Shown one piece after another: positions 1 through 4,372 of a stretch of DNA of 6,435 bases. The notes beneath the pieces are model-generated. The model was not told the DNA's origin and ran no database searches. It worked only from the letters and a program-made list of their open reading frames with translations. The translations under genes were made by a program, and so were the position numbers. Location: positions 1-6,435 of the forward strand of contig JAKSDN010001061.1 in the NCBI GenBank assembly GCA_022360075.1, read 5' to 3'. This DNA comes from Kiloniellales bacterium. Its GTDB lineage: Bacteria; Pseudomonadota; Alphaproteobacteria; Kiloniellales; JAKSDN01. Each line of letters starts with the position of its first letter. Position 1 is the first letter of the stretch.

Positions 1-78
1 GAAGAAAGGCTCGGCGTCACCCTCGTTGTAGGCCGTGTAGACGGCCGCCATACGATCGATGAGATCCTGCTCCGGCAT
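1..78 (-). CDS. N-terminus of a probable SnoaL/NTF2-like small protein (partial, runs off left edge)
   Basis: Reading the minus strand from an ATG at 78-76 gives 26 uninterrupted codons, beginning MPEQDLIDRMAAVYTAYNEG and continuing to a DAEPFF-like end at the window edge. A helix of the type 'LxxxYxAYNxGD' followed by an aromatic pair is the usual opening of SnoaL-like/NTF2-like (ketosteroid-isomerase fold) proteins, which are small alpha+beta barrels with very varied or unknown functions. The start is well supported: AAGGAG (91-86 on the minus strand) lies 7 bases before the ATG. The gene is divergent from pyrE, about 150 bp away, and the two need not be functionally related. The family call rests on 26 residues only and any specific enzyme activity would be a guess. 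The Shine-Dalgarno is embedded in an inverted repeat (separate entry). Confidence 0.55.
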   Translation of the reverse strand, partial: MPEQDLIDRMAAVYTAYNEGDAEPFF

Positions 79-84
79 GCCCAG

Positions 85-104
85 GCTCCTTCCCGCCAAG
101 GAGC
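85..104 (-). promoter_or_regulatory. Hairpin enclosing the ribosome binding site of the NTF2-like gene
   Basis: GCTCCTT (85-91) and AAGGAGC (98-104) form a perfect 7-bp inverted repeat around a 6-base loop. In the minus-strand transcript the 3' arm holds AAGGAG, the Shine-Dalgarno 7 bases before the start codon at 78. Folding would therefore pair the ribosome binding site with an anti-Shine-Dalgarno-like 5' arm. Two further pairs are possible after one A-C mismatch. The dyad is seen directly. Translational masking is an inference, and the dyad could instead be a protein operator. Confidence 0.5.
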
Positions 105-167
105 TTGCACGACTCCTCGCTGAATGTGAAGGCGGCGGCCCTTGGCGTGGCTTAACCGCGCCGGGGT

Positions 168-194
168 TTGCACCGTCCCTGCGCAGCGTTTAAT
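168..194 (+). promoter_or_regulatory. Candidate pyrE promoter
   Basis: TTGCAC (168-173) and TTTAAT (189-194, five of six to TATAAT) are separated by 15 bases, which is short for a sigma-70 promoter. The -10 is the better half. A start of transcription near 201 would leave the ATG at 206 almost without leader and give the ATG at 227 a leader of about 26 bases carrying GGGAG, which supports the downstream start. A 5-bp inverted repeat, CCCTG (177-181) and CAGGG (195-199), straddles the -10 and could be an operator or chance. Confidence 0.35.
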
Positions 195-226
195 CAGGGC
201 GTCGGATGTCACGCGGGAGCGGTGCC

Positions 227-928
227 ATGGCGAAGATCGATCATGAAACTAGCGAAGCGGGCCGCCAAGCCGCCGGCCTGTTGATGGACATCGAGGCGAT
301 TCTGTTCCGCCCGGAGGATCCCTTCATCTTCACCTCGGGAAGGGCGAGCCCGGTCTATGTCGATTGCCGGCGCATCATCTCCTTCCCGCAGGTGCGCGGC
401 GCGCTCATGGACATGGCGGTCGACTGGGTCGAGCGGGAGCTGGGCCGGGACGGCCTCGACGTGGTCGCCGGCGGCGAGACCGCGGGCATTCCCTTCGCCG
501 CCTGGATCGCCGAGCGCCTGGACCTGCCGATGATCTACGTGCGCAAGAAGCCCAAGGGCTTCGGCCGCAACGCCCAGATCGAGGGCACCTTCGAGGCGGG
601 CGCGCGGGTGCTGCTGGTCGAGGACCTGGCGACCGACGGCGGCTCCAAGCTCAACTTCGTCGAGGCGATCCGCCAGGCCGGCGGCGCGGTCAGCCACTGC
701 TTCGTGATCTTCCACTACGGTATCTTCCCGCAAAGCCTGGCCGACCTGGCCGCGCGCGGCATCGCGCTGCACGGCCTCGCCACCTGGTGGGACGCCCTGG
801 CCGAGGCCGAGGCGCGCGGCTATCTCGACGCCGAAGGCCTGGTCCAAGTGCGCGCCTTCCTGGAAGACCCCGAGGCCTGGTCCGCCGCCCATGGCGGCAA
901 GACCAGCGCGGACATCGCGGCAGGGTGA
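227..928 (+). CDS. pyrE: Orotate phosphoribosyltransferase (PyrE)
   Basis: This enzyme transfers the phosphoribosyl group of PRPP to orotate, giving orotidine 5'-monophosphate in cytoplasmic de novo pyrimidine synthesis. From the ATG at 227 it has 233 residues, somewhat longer than the roughly 213 of E. coli PyrE. The type I phosphoribosyltransferase signature is clear: VLLVEDLATDGGSK at about 128-141 is the PRPP-binding motif with acidic pair E132-D133. VVAGGETAGIPFA at 79-91 is the PPi-binding region, FTSGRASPVYVDCR near 35-48 is the orotate-side strand, and RKKPKGFG at 106-113 is the mobile catalytic loop. The loop keeps the Arg/Lys residues, but Phe stands where E. coli has the loop histidine. 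An in-frame ATG at 206 would add MSRGSGA; I prefer 227 because GGGAG (215-219) lies 7 bases before it. It appears monocistronic and converges on a DUF1028 gene after 16 bp, with no convincing terminator hairpin between them. Confidence 0.92.
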   Translation: MAKIDHETSEAGRQAAGLLMDIEAILFRPEDPFIFTSGRASPVYVDCRRIISFPQVRGALMDMAVDWVERELGRDGLDVVAGGETAGIPFAAWIAERLDLPMIYVRKKPKGFGRNAQIEGTFEAGARVLLVEDLATDGGSKLNFVEAIRQAGGAVSHCFVIFHYGIFPQSLADLAARGIALHGLATWWDALAEAEARGYLDAEGLVQVRAFLEDPEAWSAAHGGKTSADIAAG

Positions 929-944
929 AGCGGCAGCCCGGCGG

Positions 945-1652
945 TCAGGACGCCTTGTCCAGGTCCTTCAGCCAGTCCTTCCACTGGACCTGCGGATGGT
1001 CGGGCCAGAAGTCGCTGTAGTAGGGAATGAGCGGCTTGTAGATGTCGAACACGCGGCGTAGCTCGAGCACCGCGTCGCCGCCATCCTCGGGCAGGATGGG
1101 CACCGCATCGACTTGCAGACGGACGCGCGGATGGCGGTCCGGCGCGGCGACCAGCATGCCGGCCGAGCGCTGGCCGATCGGCTCGCCGCCGGCCCGGAAG
1201 CCGGCTTCGATGGTCTGCATCAAGCGCTCCTCGAAGCTCTCGCCGGAGGCGCCCAGATAGGCCGCGTGCATCGCCTCGACGACGCCGCGGTCCTTCAGGC
1301 CGTTACCCATGACGATGAAGTTCTCGCCCGTCATGTGGCCGGTGTAGTCCTTGCCATGGCGCCCGCTGTGCACGGCGAGTGCCCCACCCGGCGTCATGAG
1401 CCCGACCTGGCGGTACTCGAAGTTCTCGTCGTAGGCGCGCAGGATCTCGAGCGCCCGCGCCGGTGCCACGCCATCGCCCAACAGGCTGAGACCGATCCGG
1501 CCGAGCCAGGGGTTGGAGTGGCATTGCGACGAGATGGCGCCGACGCCGCCCAAGATGTGCGGACAGCGCGATGCGACCCCGAAGGGACTGGTCGCCAGGC
1601 AGATGCCGACGGCATCGTCGGCGGGGTCTCGGGCGATCACCGTGAACGTCAT
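945..1652 (-). CDS. DUF1028 family protein, putative Ntn-hydrolase fold (paralogue A)
   Basis: A 235-residue protein with no signal peptide or membrane segment. The family signature is well preserved: MTFTVIARDP at the N-terminus, GVGAISSQCHSNPWLG at 36-51 (family pattern GVGAxxxQxxxNPxxG), YRQVGL at 80-85, and the block TGHMTGENFIVMGNGL at 104-119 (family pattern GHxxGxxxxxxGNxL). GQRSAGML-type residues and an LELRRVFDIY helix near the C-terminus also fit. DUF1028 proteins have an N-terminal-nucleophile-hydrolase-like fold, but no established reaction is known to me. Thr2, exposed once Met1 is removed, could be the nucleophile (inference). The start is supported by GAGGA (1664-1660) 7 bases upstream. 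It is the last gene of a three-gene minus-strand operon, 24 bp after its paralogue. A tail with YKPLIPYYSDFWPDHP and W-DW residues lies beyond the usual end of the domain and is shared with the paralogue. Confidence 0.87.
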   Translation of the reverse strand: MTFTVIARDPADDAVGICLATSPFGVASRCPHILGGVGAISSQCHSNPWLGRIGLSLLGDGVAPARALEILRAYDENFEYRQVGLMTPGGALAVHSGRHGKDYTGHMTGENFIVMGNGLKDRGVVEAMHAAYLGASGESFEERLMQTIEAGFRAGGEPIGQRSAGMLVAAPDRHPRVRLQVDAVPILPEDGGDAVLELRRVFDIYKPLIPYYSDFWPDHPQVQWKDWLKDLDKAS

Positions 1653-1676
1653 GATGGCTTCCTCGTCATGGCGTGA

Positions 1677-2417
1677 TCACGCCCGGCCCGCCTCGGCACG
1701 GGCGCTCCAGTCGCGCCAGCTACCGATGTCGGGATCGTCGGGCAGTGCTTGGTAGTAGGAGATGAGCGGCTCGTAGGTCTCGACCGCGGCGCAGAGCTGT
1801 CCGATGGCGTTGTCCGCGGCGCCGCCTGCGACTCCATGGGCCATGTCCACGCGCAGATCGGCCCGCCTCGGCCCGTCCGGCACGCCGACGTAGAGGCCCG
1901 CCGAGCGGACCTCGGCCTCGGGCCGCAAACAGGCAGCGCCGGCCTCGAGCGCGGCGACCAGTCGGCGCTCCAGAGAGTCGCCGCTGTCCAGCGCCCGCTC
2001 GGCCGCGACCAGCGCCGCGCCGTCGGCCAGGCCGTTGGCCAGCACGGCACGGTCGCCATCGGCCATGGCGCCGGACCAGATCGGCGTGCGCTCGCCGGAG
2101 AAGGCGCGGCCCTCCCCTCCCGCCGGGAGGATTGCCACCTGGCGGTAGGCGAAGTGGCGGTCGTGCTGGCGCAGCAGGGCGAAGATCTCCTCCGCCTCTA
2201 GAGTGTCGCGCAGCAGCTTGATGGCGAGCGCGCCCAGGTGGACGTTGGTGAAGGCCATGACCAGCACGGCGCCGAGCGCGCCGTCGACGAGAAAGCAGCG
2301 CGACGCGGCAGCCACGGTGCTGCTGGCGACCGCGGCGCCGAGCGCCCCGCTGGTCGGACAGCGCGCCAGCACACCGAGGGTGAAGTCGGCAGGTCCGCTG
2401 AAGGGCGAGTCCGGCAT
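1677..2417 (-). CDS. DUF1028 family protein, diverged paralogue B with N-terminal extension
   Basis: A 246-residue protein that aligns along its length with the downstream DUF1028 gene. FTLGVLARCP matches the family start TFxxxARDP, YRQVAIL (91-97) matches YRQVGL, and GAMADGDRAVLANGL (116-130) matches the GHxxG...GNxL block. The tail with YEPLISYY and a final W-DW also matches. It differs at family-typical positions: Asp of ARD is Cys20, the Gln of the GVGAxxxQ segment is Met54, the His of GH is Ala117, and the Gly of GN is Ala127. About 11 residues precede Thr13, the residue aligned with Thr2 of paralogue A, and no start codon exists immediately before it. An N-terminal nucleophile would therefore need processing. 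The gene begins 6 bp after the upstream regulator stop, with no clear Shine-Dalgarno, suggesting translational coupling. The reading frame is intact, so it is not a pseudogene. A non-catalytic or altered-substrate subunit is my inference. Confidence 0.82.
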   Translation of the reverse strand: MPDSPFSGPADFTLGVLARCPTSGALGAAVASSTVAAASRCFLVDGALGAVLVMAFTNVHLGALAIKLLRDTLEAEEIFALLRQHDRHFAYRQVAILPAGGEGRAFSGERTPIWSGAMADGDRAVLANGLADGAALVAAERALDSGDSLERRLVAALEAGAACLRPEAEVRSAGLYVGVPDGPRRADLRVDMAHGVAGGAADNAIGQLCAAVETYEPLISYYQALPDDPDIGSWRDWSARAEAGRA

Positions 2418-2423
2418 CGGCGC

Positions 2424-2933
2424 TTAGCGGCGCTCGGACGGGGCCGCGCCGGCCACCGAGACGGCGAACTCAGAGAGATCGCGCACGAGACGCTGGATCA
2501 TCAGCTCGTGTCGCTGCTGCACGGCGAGGCTGCCGAGCTTGGGAATCGTGATCTCCATCTTGCGCGCGCCGGCGCCCGAGCCCGCGGTGCCGTAAATCTC
2601 AGCCGCGCGTTCCGGATGCGCGGCCAGATAGGCGCGCACGAGCGCCTGTTCCTCGCGATCGCTGAAGCCGCAGACGGCACTGATCGGCCGGAGGTAGCGC
2701 GCGGGCAGCGGCGCGGCATAGGCCGGGCTGGAGATCTGCGAGACGAAGCTGCGGTCCTTGCCGATCGCCCTGGCGCAGGCCTGACGCGTGCCCGGCGGTC
2801 GTCTGTCGAGAAACGTATTGAGTAGGATTTTGTAGTAGGCAACGGCCGAGAGAGGCTCCTGGAGCACACCGATATCGCGTGTCGGGCGCCGACCTACCCG
2901 CTTCGCCTGGGCACGCTTGCCTTCTTCGCGCAC
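2424..2933 (-). CDS. Small helix-turn-helix (Cro/CI-like) DNA-binding protein, probable local regulator
   Basis: A 169-residue cytoplasmic protein with a basic N-terminal tail (KRAQAKRVGRRP, 6-17). Residues 31-67 resemble a Cro/CI-type helix-turn-helix: YYKILLNTFL helix, then TRQACARAIGKDRSFVSQIS at 49-68, where RQACARAIG would be the second helix and DRSFVSQI the recognition helix. A proline-rich stretch (SPAYAAPLPARYL, 69-81) follows, then FSDREEQALVRAYLAAHP (90-107). A C-terminal block with IPKLG (130-134) and an amphipathic helix (139-157) could serve dimerisation. I recognise this as a type of protein seen in alphaproteobacteria but not as a named regulator. The start is GTG at 2933, chosen because AGGA (2944-2941) within AGAGGAA lies 7 bases upstream. 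It leads the operon with the two DUF1028 genes and is divergent from the ABC importer across 230 bp, the classic position for a regulator of one or both units. Signal or ligand is unknown. Confidence 0.7.
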   Translation of the reverse strand: MREEGKRAQAKRVGRRPTRDIGVLQEPLSAVAYYKILLNTFLDRRPPGTRQACARAIGKDRSFVSQISSPAYAAPLPARYLRPISAVCGFSDREEQALVRAYLAAHPERAAEIYGTAGSGAGARKMEITIPKLGSLAVQQRHELMIQRLVRDLSEFAVSVAGAAPSERR

Positions 2934-2956
2934 GCTGTGGTTCCTCTTCTCTGTTT

Positions 2957-2994
2957 ATTATCAAATTTTTATGTCGGCGCCCGACAGCCAGCAA
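2957..2994 (-). promoter_or_regulatory. Candidate promoter of the regulator/DUF1028 operon
   Basis: On the minus strand TTGCTG (2994-2989) is followed after exactly 17 bases by TAAAAA (2971-2966). An alternative and better -10, GATAAT (2962-2957, five of six to TATAAT), lies slightly downstream without a good -35 at standard spacing. Either choice places transcription start some 10-30 bases before the Shine-Dalgarno of the GTG start at 2933. The 17-base spacer of the first choice consists of GC plus a 15-bp dyad (separate entry). Motifs are read by eye, so the exact -10 is uncertain. Confidence 0.42.
2972..2986. promoter_or_regulatory. Perfect dyad TGTCGG-CGC-CCGACA, candidate operator
   Basis: TGTCGG (2972-2977) and CCGACA (2981-2986) are perfect 6-bp inverted arms around CGC. 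The element fills the -35/-10 spacer of the candidate promoter for the minus-strand operon and is GC-rich within otherwise AT-richer DNA. A bound dimeric helix-turn-helix protein here would block polymerase, so autorepression by the first gene of the operon is a natural reading (inference). The element could also form a short RNA hairpin, but it lies upstream of the likely transcription start. Confidence 0.45.
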
Positions 2995-3029
2995 AGGTGC
3001 TGTGCGGCCATGCTTCAGCTCCTAAACCG

Positions 3030-3046
3030 AGCCTTGAAACTAGGCT
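3030..3046. repeat. Inverted repeat AGCCT-N7-AGGCT upstream of the importer promoter
   Basis: AGCCT (3030-3034) and AGGCT (3042-3046) are 5-bp inverted arms around a 7-base AT-rich centre, ending one base before the candidate -35 at 3048. A second, weaker dyad, GCTC (3083-3086) and GAGC (3094-3097), lies just past the candidate -10. Both are short enough to occur by chance. Their flanking of the promoter is the only reason to list them as possible operators for the importer genes. Confidence 0.25.
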
Positions 3047-3047
3047 G

Positions 3048-3077
3048 TTGCGATTCACCTTGTCAACTGCCTAAATT
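3048..3077 (+). promoter_or_regulatory. Candidate promoter of the ABC importer operon
   Basis: TTGCGA (3048-3053) and TAAATT (3072-3077) are 18 bases apart, each matching four of six consensus bases. An alternative -35, TTGTCA (3060-3065, five of six), has only poor -10 partners such as CAATAT (3086-3091) at 20 bases. Either would give a leader of roughly 65-80 bases before the start at 3164. The region from about 2941 to 3110 is distinctly AT-richer than the rest of the window, which fits a promoter zone. The exact hexamers are uncertain. Confidence 0.3.
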
Positions 3078-3147
3078 TATGAGCTCAATATTAGAGCGAA
3101 CAATGAAAGGCTGCGTGGCGCGGGCCCTGCAGCCGAAGAACGCCTGA

Positions 3148-3159
3148 CCGACAGGAGGT
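3148..3159 (+). promoter_or_regulatory. Strong ribosome binding site of the solute-binding protein, overlapped by a CCGACAG half-site
   Basis: AGGAGGT (3153-3159) is a near-ideal Shine-Dalgarno ending 4 bases before the ATG at 3164, and it fixes that start. Directly before and overlapping it is CCGACAG (3148-3154), identical to the right half of the dyad at 2972-2986 plus one flanking base. Its upstream side, CCTG (3143-3146), gives only a 4-bp imperfect dyad with CAGG. The Shine-Dalgarno is solid; the half-site is suggestive only. Confidence 0.5.
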
Positions 3160-3163
3160 AAAG

Positions 3164-4288
3164 ATGATCACCAGAAGGCAATCGCTGTGCGCCGTCGCGC
3201 TGGCCTCAGTTCTCCTCGCCCCGACAGTCTCGCTCGCCGCCGAGCCGCTCGTGGTCGGCATGTTCGGCCCCATGAGCGGCGAGAAGTCGGCATTCGGCAC
3301 CCGCTTCCGCGAGGCGATCGAGATGTTCGTCGAGGACATCAACGGCCAGGGCGGGATCGAGGGCCGGCCGCTCGAGGTGATCTACGAGGACAGCCGCGGC
3401 AATCCGCGCGAGGCCGCGAACATCGCCCAGAAGTTCGCCCAGAACGACGATATGCTGGCGGTGGTCGGCGGCTGGTCGAGCTCCGAGTCGATGGCCGCGG
3501 CGCCGATCCTGACGGACGCCGGCCTGCCCCAGGTCAGCCCGACCGCCTCGCATCCCGACTTCACGCAGATGAGCGAATTCCAGTTCCGCATGGTCAACAC
3601 CCAGAAGAGCCTGTCGTTCGTCCACCGCGACCTGCTGATGGGCAAGCTAGGGCTCAAGCGCATCGCCATCCTCTACTACCAGGACGACTGGGGCGCCTAT
3701 GTGAACACCTCGACGGCCGAGCGCGTGCGCGAAGCGGGCGGCGAAGTCGTGCTGCAGGAGGCCATGATCCCCGACAGCAAGGACTTTCGCGCCCTCGTGA
3801 CCAAGGTGAAGTCCGCCGAGCCGGACGGCGTCTTTCTGGCTAGCCACTACGCCGAGTCCTCGATCTTCATCCGCCAGATGCGCCAAGCCGGAATCGAGGT
3901 TGCGGTTCTCGGCGCGGACACGCTCCAGAACCCGAAGTTCCTGGAGCTCGCCGGCGATGCGGCCGAGGGCGTGGTCATGCCCAGCTACTATTTCTCCGAG
4001 GACCCCGACGCGCTCGACTTCACCAAGGCCTATGAAGCGCACTGGGGCCGGCTGCCCGACTACTACGCGGTCTTCGGCTACGACGCGATCGGCATCGTCT
4101 CGCAGAGCATCGGCAACGTCATTCGCGGCGGCGGCGAGCTGACGCGCGCGGCGGTCCGCGACCAGATCGCGGCCACCAAGGACTATCCCGGCGTCGGCGG
4201 CGCGAATACCTTCGACGAAGTGGGCGACGTGGTGAAGCCGATGCGCGTCCTGCAGATCCGTGACGGCGGCTACCGGCTTTACGACTGA
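3164..4288 (+). CDS. Liv/HAAT-type ABC transporter periplasmic solute-binding protein
   Basis: A 374-residue type I periplasmic binding protein (Peripla_BP_6/LivK-like) that captures the solute in the periplasm and delivers it to the permease encoded next. Residues 1-26 are a signal peptide: basic MITRRQ, hydrophobic CAVALASVLLAP, then SLA|A at about 25. TRRQSL loosely resembles a Tat motif but lacks the usual Phe, so Sec export is likelier. The mature start LVVGMFGPMSGEKSAFG and the DINGQGGIEGRPLEVIYEDS block are diagnostic of the family. VVGGWSSSES (100-109) and VSPTASHP (124-131) correspond to the loops that hold the alpha-amino and carboxylate groups in LivJ. AILYYQDDWG and FGYDAIG are typical of the second lobe. 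The substrate could be a branched-chain or other amino acid, amide or short peptide and cannot be fixed from sequence. It is the first gene of the plus-strand operon, has a strong Shine-Dalgarno, and is followed by a stable hairpin that would favour its excess over the membrane parts. Confidence 0.9.
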   Translation: MITRRQSLCAVALASVLLAPTVSLAAEPLVVGMFGPMSGEKSAFGTRFREAIEMFVEDINGQGGIEGRPLEVIYEDSRGNPREAANIAQKFAQNDDMLAVVGGWSSSESMAAAPILTDAGLPQVSPTASHPDFTQMSEFQFRMVNTQKSLSFVHRDLLMGKLGLKRIAILYYQDDWGAYVNTSTAERVREAGGEVVLQEAMIPDSKDFRALVTKVKSAEPDGVFLASHYAESSIFIRQMRQAGIEVAVLGADTLQNPKFLELAGDAAEGVVMPSYYFSEDPDALDFTKAYEAHWGRLPDYYAVFGYDAIGIVSQSIGNVIRGGGELTRAAVRDQIAATKDYPGVGGANTFDEVGDVVKPMRVLQIRDGGYRLYD

Positions 4289-4298
4289 TCCCTCTTCC

Positions 4299-4338
4299 GG
4301 CCGGCGTCGTTCAGTCGGGAGACTTGGACGACCCGGCC
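4299..4338 (+). promoter_or_regulatory. Stable intercistronic hairpin with GGGA tetraloop
   Basis: Bases 4299-4316 pair with 4321-4338 to give about 17 pairs: GGCCGG/CCGGCC outside, GTCGT/ACGAC in the middle, a wobble pair, then AGTC/GACT closed by GGGA, a GNRA-type loop. There is one bulged base on each side (C4305 and T4325). No T-run follows, so this is not a canonical intrinsic terminator. It begins 10 bases after the binding-protein stop and ends 34 bases before the permease start. By analogy with hairpins downstream of other binding-protein genes, it probably protects the upstream message or partly attenuates read-through, giving more binding protein than permease. Confidence 0.65.
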
Positions 4339-4372
4339 CGACGGCCGGCGCGAGCCGAGGCGTGGCGGACAC

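Noticed and set aside
206..226. ATG at 206 as the pyrE start
   Set aside because: It is in frame, but it would add seven unconserved residues and has a weaker ribosome site than the ATG at 227. The candidate -10 at 189-194 would leave almost no leader.
209..892. A 227-codon open frame antisense to pyrE
   Set aside because: It is fully covered by a well-supported pyrE, has low-complexity Ala/Gly/Arg/Leu composition and no motif.
929..960. Possible bidirectional terminator between the convergent pyrE and DUF1028 genes
   Set aside because: Only 4-bp stems can be drawn (for example GGAC 948-951 with GTCC 957-960) and there is no T-run on either strand, so it is not supportable.
1113..1676. Plus-strand open frames opposite the DUF1028 genes (also 1749-2201 and 2238-2825)
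   Set aside because: They are antisense to family-recognisable genes, lack ribosome sites and motifs, and have shadow-like composition.
2917..3147. A 76-codon plus-strand frame across the divergent intergenic region
   Set aside because: It starts inside the regulator gene, covers the promoters, has no Shine-Dalgarno that I can see and resembles no family. I treat it as chance.
3164..3190. Twin-arginine (Tat) signal on the binding protein
   Set aside because: TRRQSL has the two arginines, but the motif lacks Phe and the hydrophobic core is typical of Sec. It is not strong enough to call Tat.
4298..4350. Direct repeat CGGCCGGCG at 4298-4306 and 4342-4350
   Set aside because: It is a 9-base GC-rich match in a GC-rich gap, and the first copy is mostly part of the hairpin stem. 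There is no sign of an iteron array or mobile element.
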